Shown here: piece after piece, positions 46,111 to 58,616 of the stretch
How positions within the stretch are numbered: the first letter of the stretch is position 1
Layout of the letters: every line of letters begins with the position of its first letter
Assembly: GCA_003117195.1 (NCBI GenBank)
Contig: BDSI01000022.1
Location: 1,053,752 to 1,117,751, forward strand
Direction: 5' to 3'
Origin: Eudorina sp. 2006-703-Eu-15
Taxonomy: Eukaryota; Chlorophyta; Chlorophyceae; Chlamydomonadales; Volvocaceae
DNA length: 64,000 nucleotides
Position numbers and translations under genes: made by a program
Notes under the pieces: model-generated
The model's input: the letters and a program-made list of their open reading frames with translations, nothing else
Databases searched by the model: none
Told to the model about the DNA's origin: nothing

Positions 46111-49100
46111 TCATCTCCCCTCAGAACTTCCTCGCTCCGCCTTCAACCGCTTCACTTCCTCCACCAGCCAATACATGTTCTCGTTTTCAAGCCGAAGCGC
46201 CTTGTTCTCACGGCACAGCCGCTCGACATCTGCTCTAAGCTGGACAAGCTCTCCAACCTCGGCAGGTGTAAGCGCGGCCGCAGACACGCCTGCCGCGGAG
46301 CTGCCTGCAGGCGCATACCAGGAGCGGACACTTCATGGACACTTCATAGACACACCCAGGCCTTTTCAATCTGAACCGCATCATCCGCGCATCATCCGCG
46401 TGATTCACTCTAATTGACACCCTCATTCCTCTGTAGCGCCTCCCCACGACACCTTTCTTGGTTCTCCACGCGGGCCCCTCCCCTGTCGCCACTCACCGGC
46501 TGTCCCAGGTCGGAGCCCGGCTGCCGTGCCCGGCCTGCCTGCTGACGTCCCCGTGTGCCCACCGCTCGGTGGCCGCCCGGTCGACCTCCACGCCTCCACC
46601 TCCTTAATCAGCACCTGCGGGCACAGCACATGAGAAGGTCATGAATGAGTGAATGAACGTTACAGCGGTACAGCGGACCCCGAAAGGGACCAACGGTGTA
46701 TACCAGGGCAAGCATCAGCAGGCCCCACCGACATGAGAGCAGGCGACCGTTAACAACCCCACACTGCGTTGCTGACGCGGCCGTTACCCCCTGCCCGACT
46801 CTGTGTACGGTAACAGAGTCTGGATAGCAGGTGAAATCGTGCACAGCCAGAATCACCGCCAGCTACCTTAGGTTGACCCTTTTGACTGCCAGACCATGTA
46901 TCTGTCTGGCAGACCATGTATCCGTCTGCCAGACCATGTATCCGTCCGCGCAACATCCATTGCAGGCAGCGCCGCATCATTTCAGAAGGGGAACGCTCTG
47001 AGCGTGAAGGAGACCGCCGATGGCTGATCTGTTTCTTGCCTGCGCGCATTTCGATGCCCGTACTGGTCGCCGTTCCCGCTTAGACATCGGGACAGGCCGC
47101 ATGTTCGGGTGCGGACTCCTGAGCCCCGCGCATATCGATAGGTGTTCTGGTCCTCGCATCGCTCATCCGCGCCCTTAGCTCCGCTGTGTGATTGCCAAGG
47201 TCAGCACCACCTTGCCCCATGTTTGGACAACCCCCAGCCGAATTCGTTCTGGGCTTGTCTTCCAACTGAACCACGGCCCGATAACTGAAAACAACAGTAT
47301 TCTTTTACCCCGACCCAAACCACAATTTTGTCACACGATAAATGTCTTGTCGCCACTCAGCCCCCCGGTCACATGGCAGGGGTGCATGGAGGAGAATCCC
47401 ATATTCCCATTATGCATTCCCAACGCGCCCGCGGCTGCCAACAAGTGAGCGCTGTCCGAAGATGTCAGCCAGCGGACCGCACCATCTCGGCCGGGCCGGC
47501 GAATATGCTTCCGCCAAGATTCTGACCTTGCGTGCTGACTATTTGTACTGTCAGGTGGACCACACGATGTGGACATCGGTCATAGCAGTACGGATTTGAA
47601 TCATTGCAGTGCGCTTTCCGTCAACCCTACCGCCAATCGAGTCGTGCGCAAGACGTGATTCAATCCTCTAACACCTAATCTATGCACGCCAGCTCCGGAC
47701 CCAATGCAGCCGGCGTGCGGCTCGGTCTGCAAACGCGGCTCCCGCAGGGTGGCGCAATCTCTGCGCGGTCCCCGCATCCCGTCCCCCAGCCCACAGCGCC
47801 GTTGCGCCATGCGCCTCACACTCCTCACCTCGCACAGCTTCACGAGCTGCCGGCACAGCTCATTGGGCGACGCGGATGCCACCATCTCCTCCGCCATGCC
47901 CAGCCGCACGGTCTGCGACGTGGCCACCAGCTCCAGCTGCTGACCCGCCAGCTTCTTGGGGTCCACGTCCTCGCACGCGCTCATCGCCGCGGCCGTGTCC
48001 CGCAGCCGCTGTGCGAACGACGGGCCCCGGCTTGACCCGTTGCCGCTGCTGCCCGGCCGCCTTGGCCCTCCGGTCTGCTCTGCTAGCGCCAGCCCCTCCA
48101 TGAGCACGTGCTTGGCAAGGTACTCGATGATGAGCGGGTGGTCATTGAGAATCTCATTGCTCAGCAGCTGCACGGAGGACTGCAGACCCGAGTACGCGCT
48201 CCCTGGCCGGGCCGTGGATGAACAGGATGCGCTGCCGGGGCGGCGCGCAGCCGTACCAGGCCTCGGAAGCAGCTGCGGCGGCAGCGCCGCGCCCGCGGCC
48301 GTGCCTGGACCTGGCCCAGCCGGCATTGAGCGCGCCGCCGCGGCGGTGCCCGGTCGCGCCACCTGCGCCCACGCGGACGTCATTGGCCGGCCGTTCGTGT
48401 CCGCGGCGTGATGATGGTGGGGAAGATGAGGGGCCCCTGTCGCCCCCGTGGACGGCTCCGGAGCCGCTGCCATAGCCATGGGTGCTGTGGTGGGTTCGGG
48501 ACCGCTACCGCTGGCAGCAGCAGCCCCCTGATCGGATGAGCTCCGGCGGTCCGTGGACGCCGCTGCGGCGGCGGTGCCGTCCACCTCCTCCAGCGTCAAA
48601 ATGTCGACCCTTGGGCCCAGGCCTGGCGGCATGCCCCCGTGCGCTGCATAGTACTCGTTAGCTAAGTCATAGTCTAGCTGGGTGACGGCGTCGCCGTCGA
48701 GGCTCTGCAGGTCCAGCTGAAGAACCACCCGGTGCTTGTAGTCATCAACCAAGGTGCAGGGGTTCCCGGCCAGCTCCAGCTCCCGGAGCTTAGGCAGGTT
48801 GCCAAGCGCGACCATGGTTAGGTCCAGGTTGCTGATGTTGTTTCGGAAAAGGTGCAGGGTCTGCAGGTTGGTGCACGTCACCAGGGGGCTGAGCTCCCGC
48901 ACCCGGTTGTTCGCCACGAATAGGTGCTGCAGGGCAACGCAGCTGCCGATGCCCTCCAGGCTGGTCAGGGCGTTGAAGTTCAGGTTGAGGCTGACAAGGT
49001 GCTTCAAGTGCTGAAACCCAGCGAGTGAGCTTAGGAGATTGTGCGAAAGCGACATGACCTCCAGGTTTACTAGTCTCGCTGTGTCCCCTTGGTCAAAAGA

Positions 49101-49220
49101 TTGCAACTTATGGTTGCGCAATGTGAGCTCTTTGATGTCCTCAAGCGTCTCCTCGCCGGTCAAGGCTAGCAAGTTCGCCTCGCCCAGAGGCGCACCAGGC
49201 CCCAACATGGACATCGCCAT
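46111..49220 (-). CDS. Leucine-rich repeat protein with C-terminal coiled coil, 3 exons
   Basis: Exons in coding order: 47829-49220, 46497-46614, 46111-46304; phases 0 and 1 match, product 567 aa. Residues about 30-165 are five SDS22-type leucine-rich repeats (IKELTLRNHKLQSF, LEVMSLSHNLLSSL, LVSLNLNFNALTSL, LQHLFVANNRVREL, LQTLHLFRNNISNLD), capped by LPKLRELELAGNPCTLVDDYKHRVV. A long Ala/Gly/Ser/Pro linker follows, with several RPGT/RPGS repeats, then a helical part (ILNDHPLIIEYLAKHVLMEG, LAGQQLELVATSQTV) and a C-terminal coiled coil (VGELVQLRADVERLCRENKA). LRR plus coiled coil resembles centrosomal/ciliary proteins such as CEP72 or LRRC36, but that is inference. Intron 1 (46615-47828) carries repeat A copy A5 and a 20-base tandem repeat. 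Confidence 0.88.
46640..46737 (-). repeat. Dispersed repeat A, copy A5, inside LRR gene intron 1
   Basis: About 100 bases of family A in the same orientation as the host gene, with a small internal duplication (TACAGCGG twice). It ends within about 30 bases of the exon 2 acceptor. Confidence 0.8.
46887..46946 (-). repeat. 20-nt tandem repeat in LRR gene intron 1
   Basis: Three copies of TGCCAGACCATGTATCTGTC with one to three mismatches each. Confidence 0.9.
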
Positions 49221-49502
49221 GCCTCCACTGACAGTAATCGCAGCTAATCTGCCAGTGAAAGACTGCTACCTCACGTCATCACGCTGTTGTAAAGCAAGTC
49301 CAACAGGTCAAGTACGTGCCGGGAGAAGAGAGATAACATTTGTTGTAGTCTACATAGAATACTTTTACAATAACAAGTAATGCATTTATGGGTACACAAT
49401 TCCACTTCCACCGCTGTTGACTCCGAGACTTGCGTATAAAGCGCTTAGAATTTCCGATAACTTGCGTGCCGTGAGCTTCATCGAGTTAAGCTGGAGCGCT
49501 CT
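49221..49502. promoter_or_regulatory. Shared divergent promoter region
   Basis: Only 282 bases separate the start codons of the minus-strand LRR gene and the plus-strand 173-aa gene, so both promoters and 5' leaders must lie here. The region is AT-richer than the flanking exons. No specific motif is claimed. Confidence 0.5.
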
Positions 49503-51919
49503 ATGGCTGGCGGATTTTGGGCCCTTGCAGCGGGTGCGAAGGCTTGGCTCCGAAGTTATTTTTGCTCCCAGCCAAGACCTAGGCCTTTGATTCCTTGCAT
49601 TCCACAGGTTACTTGTTTGCATATTTTAATGCAAAGAGCATAGAGGAGCGGAAGGCGCGGATTGAGCGAGTGAACAAGCAGGTGAGGGGCTCGCAACGGC
49701 GACGCCCCTGCGTCAGACAGGGCAGCCCCGCCCACCGGAGCCCACCTGAACACAGACATGCGCGACCGGTCCCCCTCGGATTACCAGCGCATGTGGGATG
49801 TCTCCTCTCTCGTTGTCAGCTCACGTCGTCGTACACATCATCTTTAGCGTGCGTGCACACGTCGACACGGGGTCGCATTAGTGCATGGGCGCCGCCTGCA
49901 ACATGACACAAACCCTTCCGAGACCCTCTGACCCGCACCAAGCCCCTCGCGCCAATCCCCCGCATCCACCACCATGCAAGGCACGGCCAGCCGAGAGCGG
50001 CGCCGTACACAGGCGGAGTCTCCCGTCCGCTGCCCATGGCCCAATAACCGTATGTTTAGAGAAGAGACCCGCCCGACCCAAACAAAACCCTAATAACCGT
50101 ATGTGTTTCCGTACACCTCCACAGCTCAAGCACCTGTACGGCCCCCTGCTGTCAAGTGTCACCGCCTCGCGCTCCGCCTTCCAGGCGATGGTAAAGCAGC
50201 ACAGCCCGGATGGCAACAAGGTGGGTGGGCCGGGGGCGTGGCGATGCGCGGCCGGGGCCGACGCCGGCGGGCCCTGCGGCACGGCACCGGCTTGGTGCAC
50301 ACACAGCCAAGACATGCGTCCGGGGCGGGGGAGCTCGGGATGCGGTAATACAACAGGGCCAACCTAGCGCAAGGGGCAAGGGAAGGGCGAACGGAAAGGG
50401 ACAGCAAGGCAAGGGGAGGAATCTTTCAATCCCTTGACCCGATTGATCACGGGATGGGACCAAGGACCTGTACGGCGGTGTAGGGGTTTAAAAAGATCCA
50501 GCCCAGACACACCCAGCCCGGCGACAAATACTGACCGACGATAATTACCGGCGGTGTAGGGGTGAGGCTTCCGTAGATTGAGATGCTGAGACACGCTCCT
50601 GCCCCTTGTTTGTGTGTCCGAGTCGCACCGACAGGAGTCCTTCCAGGCTGCCGTACAGGCCAACCCTGACGGCCCCGAGGCCCGCATGTACCGGCTGTGG
50701 ATGACGGAGGTGCTGCAGCCGCTGAATGAGCGAGCCGCCAAGGTGATGAGCGGATGGCTGAAGCGCCCCCGGCCGCCGCCACCGCCGCCGCCGCGGATGG
50801 GTTACTCGCCGCCGCTGCGCTGCCGACCTCTCCACCCATCCCCTCGCCGGGCTCTACCCCACCTGTCACAGTCCGCGACGACGCCGTGTGTTGAAGAACC
50901 GCTCGCTGTCCCTGCCTTGCAAAATGTCTTAAGAGCCTCGATCAAGGCCGGTCAAAGCAGATCCCTCGAACGGCCGTCTGCTGCCGTACCGATCTGTACG
51001 GCGGACATGCTTCCCGTATTCGAAACAACCCGACGCCATGTATGGGTGTGTGTGTTCAGGTGATCACTGAGCACATCGATCTGTTGGACTCCCCCGGGCT
51101 GGAGCCGCTGTTGCTGCAGCTGGTGGCGGCTACCAGCGCCTACCGAGTGGTACTGCAGAGGCGGGTCGTGGGAGGGAGGAGGGAGCGACGAGGAGGGTGG
51201 TGCGAGACAACCCAGCCCGGATCGAACCGCGGTCAGACCGGCACGCTTTGGAAGCAACAAGGATAACTTGCACGTTGGCGATGCCTGGTCGCAGGTGGCA
51301 GAATGGCGATCTAGGGGCTTACAGCGCGATCCGGGTAGGCTCGGGCAGCCGGCCGGGTGGGTGGGTGGGTGGGTGGGGTCCCACCTCTCACGGGGTGTGG
51401 TGATGGATTTGAAAACCCAGGACCGAACCCAGAATGAACGCGTGGGTCGATAGGTGGTTGGGTGGGTAGGGAACTGCCGCAAAGTCCATGCTCGCGGGAC
51501 GGCTGCTCGCTCGCACGCACCCGCGCCATTGTTGCCCCACGTTCCTTGTCTGTGACGCCCCGCTGGTCTCAGCCGCCATGGCTTTGCGACAGTCCCATCC
51601 GCGGAATGAATGAGAAATGAGATGCCTCACACTTGTGAAGGGCGCTGATCTGTACAAAAGTTCTACCCCTGCAAGGCGGTGCGTGGACCCATGAATTCAG
51701 CTAAATGTTGTCAAACCCTGTCATTCTCGGCCCCTTCGCGTGTGCCTTCCCCTCGCCGTCCTCCTGCCTCTGGACACCCCTCACACCGCCCTCCCCTCCC
51801 CCCCTGGGCAGTACCCGGACACCATCGTGGACATCGTGAGCAAGGAGTTCGGCAGGTTCAAGCGGCGGCAGGCCGCGCTGCTGGGGGAGGGCTCGGCGCC
51901 GCTGCGCGCGCGGTTGTGA
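49503..51919 (+). CDS. Small membrane-anchored conserved protein, 6 exons
   Basis: Exons: 49503-49533, 49608-49681, 50125-50220, 50635-50742, 51060-51164, 51812-51919; phases match at all junctions, 173 aa. The exon 5 donor (GTCGTG) is non-consensus. Residues 2-18 form a hydrophobic segment (AGGFWALAAGYLFAYF) followed by a basic helix (KSIEERKARIERVNKQ), a layout typical of an N-terminally anchored protein. The body is helical: LKHLYGPLLSSVTASRSAFQ, MYRLWMTEVLQPLNERAAK, VITEHIDLLDSPGLEPLLLQ, IVDIVSKEFGRFKRRQAALL. I have the impression of a conserved uncharacterised family (YRLWMTEVxxPLNE) in algae and other microbes, but cannot name it. Function unknown. Confidence 0.8.
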
Positions 51920-54900
51920 GGGCGTGACGGCGCACCAAAGGCCCCCGCTGTGCGCCAAAGCGCTTCGGCCAAGCGGGGGCGATGCGGGGACCCCTGTTGC
52001 ATGCGGCGGTGCAAGGTGGGAGCGCGAGTGGCAGCTGGAGGCGGCACGCTAGCGTTCCAGCGAGGGGCGGGCGGCCCGTGGATGCGACCCAGGGGTCGAC
52101 CCAGGGGTGCCGGGGCCGGGGCCGGGGATGATGTGCGGTGGCAGCTGTTTGCGATGCGGCGGCTTGCGCGTGACTCGCCGACCAGACCCGCGGCGCCGTC
52201 AGGACTGCAGGGCCTGCGTGTGCCCCGCGAGGAACACCGCTCGGTCCAAACCGGATAGCGGATTCAAGTGTGTTTACGGTACTTGCCATCACTACCTACG
52301 AATGAAGAATGCAAGGATCCAGCAACGGGATCAGGTTGCGGCGCCACCACCGGCCCATGATCACATCGGGGGAAGGCCGAGGGCGGTCATGCCGCGATGG
52401 GACTCGATGCTGCCTTATTTGGGGGCTCTGCGGCGTTGCGGTGGCCAAATGGGTCAGCTCGCGGCGTTGCGTTTGCGGTGCTGTCTGTCATGGGAGGTGG
52501 GTTGGCCGGGCGGGGGATGTCGTTGGGGGGAAAGGGGATGTGACCAGGCAGGTGTCGTCGGGGGGGGGGGCCAAACTGAGAAACGAAGTAAACCCGAAAG
52601 ACGAGGCCCAGGCACCGGGGGAGGGGGGGAGGGGCAATGCAGCGGACGCGCAGGCGACGGAGCAGCACTGAGCAGTGCCGTATATTATTGAGGGTGTTTT
52701 AACAGCAGGTACTACGTTGATATGTCAATGTTGTCTTTGTTCATCTCCTTGTTTGCCTTTATGGGTTGAACCGGCGCACGATGGTGCCCGCATCGCCCAC
52801 AGATGCCACCACTGATACATCTCGTCTCGTGTAGGACGGGGTTGTGGCCGTGCAGTGGCCTGACGCTTGTGCCAGCTTGTGCGACCCTCGGAAGACATTT
52901 TCTGCCCACTTTCGCGGCTGTCGGTCTGGACGGGATGGCTGCGTGTGTACATGGTTGTTCGGTGAGTGCTGCGGAGGGCCGGCTGGTACGACAGCAGCCG
53001 AATGCGGCAGCAGCCTCGCCCAGGGCTGGTGGCATGCTGCGCGGCACGCGGACCCGCCCTCCTGTGGGCCCCCCGGCGAGCACCGCCGGACGTCTTGTAA
53101 AGATCGGCGCGCGGGTACGATTGTTTTGAAGCTGAAGAGGCGGTTTGGGGTTTTAGGTTTTGGGAGGGCGATGTGCAGGGCCACCTGGAAGACAGGTGAC
53201 CGCCCGACCGGGCGGGTGGGGGGCAGGATTCAGCGGCGGGCGGGCGTCGATCAGTTCCGTGGCCCCCAGCCAGGAGAGGCTACCACTCGCCGCATCAGCA
53301 GCCGCAGGGGCGCGCTTCCTCCCCCCTGGCGGGAGGACTTACGGTGAGCGCCCCGCGCGCCGGCGGGCGGTGTGTACCCTGTATCATCTCCGCCTCCCGC
53401 GGGTGGGGCCCCTGGGTGGGCCACCCGCTCGAGCGGTCCGCGCTGGGTGGCGGCGGGGCAACGGAGGGAGTCGCTCCTCTTCCCTTCGTGGCGGACTGGG
53501 TGAGATCTGTGAGATCTGTGAGACCTGTGAGGCATGTGCACCGCACAGCGGGATCGGGACGGGGGAATCGCGCCTGCGGTACCTCATCTACACAACATGT
53601 GTAATACCTAATGTGCGTGCCCATGACGTCATCCAGGCGACTTGAGCGCCGCCGCCCCTGCTGCCAGCCCTCGACCTGGCCGCCCCGCCCTCGGATGGTG
53701 GGCTGGTGGCAGATGCGTGCTGAGAGCAGCAACGGGTTTTGGAGGGCCGCCGCCGCCGTTTGAAGGGCCCTTTTTTGGCCCTCGCGCGTGCAGTGCTGCG
53801 CGCCGGCGATCAGTCGTGAGGACGCGGCCCGCGCGGCCGTCCATCGGCCTCCAAGCACGTCTCCCCGCCCATCAGCGTCACCACCGCACATCATATAAAG
53901 CCGGCAGATGCAAACCAGCTGTTCAGTATTAAGCTGCCCCCACACGTCCGCGCCAGGATGCTCTTTTCCATATTACCGTGTCCAGGAACACCTCGCATGC
54001 GCAGCGGGGCCCCGACTGTCGTCCCCCGCCAGCGGCAGGTGGACGATCACTCGACGGCGGCTTGCCACGAGGTGGCCTCCCTCCTGCGCGGGCAGCACAG
54101 CACAACACCAACGGCCGCTACGGCTCCTCGCGACACGGCCCCCGATTCGCCTCTTCGAGGAGTCCATACCAGGTCACATTGGGGGCCATATGCACAGCAC
54201 ACCGCACGACTCATGTCCCCGGCCGCCGCCGTCGGACGGCGCCCCGCAGCGGCCTGCGCCCGGGTAGGGTACTCTGCCCGGCAGGGGGCACGCCGCCGGC
54301 AGCCGCGGGTGAGGCAGGGACGAAAGGGGGAAGGGGCGGGTTGCAGTCCAAGCGTCCATCGTCTGTGTAGTTCTAGGACCTCTGGAGCATCCCTGACTGC
54401 TCAAGGACCCTGACTGATTGCGTTGCGTTCGATTGCTACCGTACTTTGTCGAGTCGCCCGGATATGGCGGGCGTCCGAGTACAACCATGAGTCCGCGAAC
54501 AGCGCCGAGCCGGGACAGCTGCCGAGGGTGCCATGGACAGCTGGCGACAGCCCGATGGAGGCAACACGGGATCCTATGATCCTAAGAACACGGGATCCAT
54601 GAACAATTGATCCATGAACAGGGGGATCCCGACAACAAGGAGAGCAGCAAGTGTCGCAAGCCCCGACGCGCCAAGGCGGCGCGATGCACCTCATGGCGTG
54701 AACAGTACGAGGACGTTACCGTACTTACCGACAGTTCAAAACCGAGTCCCGAACCGCATCGTAACCGGTTGTCAAACATCCTTGGTGAGTTCGGGACCCC
54801 GAGGCAACTAGCGGCTCCTCGATCCCGCTCCGCGCCCGGATGCCTGCCAGCTTCGCAACGCCCGGTGGAGCAACCTGAAACCCCTGTGGTCCCGTTGCTG

Positions 54901-55544
54901 TACACGATAGCCTTCAGTAACGACAATCTCTTTGCGAGTAAGCTATGTGGGCAAACTGTGTGCGCAAGCTCTGTGAGAGAGCACGCAAGTGTGGAGCCGC
55001 GCAGCGCCCCTCCCGGGTCCACCCGCCCGCGTGCCCCCCCCCTCCGACCGCCCTCCCCCACACCCCGCCACCTTCCCACGGCCGATGCTATACGCCACGT
55101 CACCACCGCACAGCGCACCACCACCCCGCGACCGCGTTTTCCCAAACATACGCCAATGCTCAACCCACCTACATGACCACAATTCCACACATAACACATG
55201 TACGGATAACACATACACGGACACCACATACACAGTACGACCGCGCTGCAGGATGCATTGACCGAGCTAGGATCGTGAGTTTGACTGCGCCAAATGTCCG
55301 TGATCGGCTCGGTGTAAGTCCAAACTCCACCTACACGTCAGAATCCTCCCAGTTAACGCGGCCCAACCAGTAAGGAATGCCAAAACATACGGCAGTAAGC
55401 GAACACGGGAATAAATGAACACTGCCCATGGTTTCAAATGCCAATATCAAAACAGCACGTTGAGAGCAGCCCATCAACGCACCCGCCGCGCCCTTCCTTC
55501 GCAGCAATTTTCGTGTAATCTAGCCGGGGGTGTGCTGTCAGCGC
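51920..55544. other. Region without a supported gene
   Basis: The first part is the 3' UTR of the 173-aa gene. The remainder is GC-rich with overlapping frames on both strands and a short GTGAGATCT tandem repeat at 53500-53530. Frames at 54607-55176 (+) and 54582-55229 (-) oppose each other with no recognisable domain. The last few hundred bases should include the 3' UTR of the minus-strand gene ending at 55545. Confidence 0.4.
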
Positions 55545-56897
55545 TCATCGACGCAAGCGGGGGTCAATCGGCGGCGGACCCTGCGACGCGGCCACCGTGG
55601 CGCCGCCTGGGATGCCGGCGCCCGACTGCACAGCGGCCGCGGCTACGGGCGCTGCCGCCGCATAGTGCTGTGCCGCCGCCATCTGGCCGTACCCGCCACC
55701 GTACGCTCCGTACGGATAGCCGTGCGTGGGGTACTGGTATGCCTGCACGTAAGGATAGGCCATCGAACCCAGCGGGACAGCAGCGCCATACGCTTGCTGC
55801 TGCTGCTGTGGCGGCGGAGCTGCAGTGGCAGCTGCAGGCGCGCCAGCGGCAGGCCCGACAGGGTGATTCATGTCGGCGGTTGGGGCTGCAGCCATCGTAC
55901 CCGGCGCGGGTGCTCCCATGAGGATTGTCGTCGTCGTCGTCGTCTGTTGCTGCTGCTGCTGGAGCTGTGGTTGCTGCTGCTGTGCATGGGCCACCCCTTG
56001 GGGGTAGCCCGGCCAGTACGCATAGCCGCTGCCTGAAGGCACGCCTCCCGCGCCCGTCGGGGCGTTTCCCCCGCCAGCCCCGGCGCCACCAGCTGTCAGA
56101 GACGTCACGCTGCCCAGCGCGCCTGCCGCCGCTGCAACGGCTGCCGCGGCGGCTGCGGCCGCCGCTGACTCCATGGTCGCGCCCCCGGCCGCCGTCCCCG
56201 CGCGCGCCCCGCTGCTGCCGTGTGCGCCCGTGCCCGCCGTCGGCGCCGCGGCGCCCCCGGCCGCCACCGTGCCCGACTGCGGCGGTGCGGCGGCGGCGGT
56301 CCCAGCCGGGGCCCCGGCCGCCCGACCCAGTGCCGCGAGCACCCCGCCCAGCTGCCCGCTGTCTGCGCCCTTCTGTTGCATCAGCAGGGCCAGGAGATCC
56401 TGGGGGGTGAGCTTCGTGGGGTCCACGTTGGGGGGCAGCGTGATGGTGCCCAGGGTCATCAGGGGCTGGGCAGCGCCTCCCGAAGCGGCTCCCCCGCCGC
56501 CGGACCCACCGCCAGCAGCCGGCGCCGGCGCCGTCACCGTCGTCGTGCCGCCGTTGGCGTTGCTGCTGCCGGTCTGCGAGGCATGCGGCTGGCCGCTACT
56601 GCCGTACAAATGTCCCGCTTGCGCAGGCGGCTGCTGGTGCTGCTGCTGCTGCTGTGTAATGGATGCTGCCGGCCAGTTTTGTGATGCTTGCTGCTGCTGC
56701 GGCTGCGGGGGCGGCTGCTGTTGAGACGACGACGGCGCTGCAGCCGCCGCGGCAGGTGTAGCCGTTGCTGTGGCGCCTGAGGAGGCCTGCGGCGCCGGAG
56801 CTGACGACGAGCTTGATGACGGCTGGTGCTGGCTGAAGTGCTGCTGTAGCGCGGCCAGCGTGCTGGACAGCAGGTCCGGCTGCAAGAAGCTGGTACT

Positions 56898-56934
<37 letters not shown>

Positions 56935-57987
56935 AGCGGCTGGACTTGAACTGGCTGCTGCTGAAGTGAAGCCTGCTGCCCTTGCTGCGCCAGGCCCGCC
57001 AGAGGGTCGGACTTGGGCGCAGGCGCGCTTTGCCCTTGCGCCTGCGGCTGCGGGGCCTGCGGCTGCGGGGCCTGCGGCTGCGGGGCCTGAGGCACTGCCA
57101 GGTAAGCATAGCCAGGAGGCGGTTGCTGTTGCGGCGGTTGCTGTTGCGGCTGCTGCTGTTGCGGCTGCTGCACGGGATAGCCCTGGGCCTGCTGCGGGGG
57201 CAGCTGTTGATAGCCATGCGCGAACGCCTGCTGCGCATAGCCTGGCCAGGCTTCTGAGACGGTCGTCCCGGCCTGAGAAGCCTGCAGCTGCTGCTGTGGC
57301 TGCTGCTGTGGCTGTTGCTGCGGCTGCTGCGGCTGTTGCTGCTGCTGCACGATTGACGGTTTCGCAAAGTGGCCCTGAGGCTGCTGGCCACCGACGCCAC
57401 CGCTGGATTGGTGCGGGTATGGGTGTGGGTGCTGCGGGTGCTGCCCATGCTGCGGCGAGCGCAAGTGCGGCTCGGGGTGGGGCGGCGATTGGCGTGGCGC
57501 TGCCGGGTCATACTGGGCTGCCGGGTCGTAAAGCTGCCGTGCCATAGGCTGGTCGCCGTACTGCTGCTGCAGCGGCTGCTGTTGCCCTGCTGGGGTTTGG
57601 TGTGTCGGGTCTGGCGCGCCGGGGCGCGACTGGGACCCCGATCCCGGCGGCTGGTACGATTGCGGGTACGAGTGCTGGTACTGCTGTTGCTGTTGCTGCT
57701 GCAGTGGTGGCGGCTGCTGTGGTGGCCGCGTAGGGTAAGGTTGCGAGCCGGGTTGCTGCTGTTGCTGCTGCTGAGGCGGAGGCTGCTGCGGCTGCTGCTG
57801 CTGCTGCTGCACGGACCCCGAGTGCGGCGGGCTGAGCTGCGGCTGCTGCGTGGTCCCCGGATGAGACGGACTCAGCTGAGGTTGCGTCTGGGGCTGCGAA
57901 GGTTGTGCGCCGGCACCCGAGGCCTGCATCGGTGCCGCACCGCCAGCGTGCCAGGGCAACCCAGCCCACGGCGGCTGTTGTTGCTGT

Positions 57988-58020
<33 letters not shown>

Positions 58021-58575
58021 GGTTGCTGCTGCTGCTGAGGTTGCTGCGGCGTGGACCCTGGCTGTGTGGCCCATCCGAGCGCGGGCGGCGGCCCAGAGAT
58101 GGGTGCTTGCTGCTGCTGCTGCTGCTGCGGTGGCGGCACATGCCCCTGCGGACCAGCCCCGTGAGGCGCCGCCGCTCGCTCGCTCTCCTGCCGTACCCCC
58201 TCCTGCAACTGCCACGGGTGCTGTGCCCCCGCAGCTCCGTCCGGGCCCGGCCTTGCCGGCTGCTGCCCGTACGGCACCTGACCCTGCACGCTGTACTGCA
58301 AGGGTTGGCCATGCGTGGCATCGTACTGTGGCACCTGCGAGGGCATGGCCTGCTGGCCGGCCGGCAGGCTGTAGCCTTGCGCCGGCAGACCCGCCGGGGC
58401 GCCGTCGGGACCTTGCTGCCCCCTAGGGTACTCGGAACCGGGGACAGCGGCCGGGTAGGGCGCACCGCCGGGCCCGAGCTGGGACTGCGTCGGCTCGGGC
58501 TGCTGGGTGCCCTGTGACGCCAACGGGTCTGGGTCCCATCGGGAGCGCTTCTGCCTCCTCTCCTCTTGCTGCTGC

Positions 58576-58616
<41 letters not shown>

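Noticed and set aside
54582..55229. Opposed frames of 215 (minus) and 189 (plus) codons
   Set aside because: Neither resembles a known protein; the overlap is best explained by base composition and short repeats.
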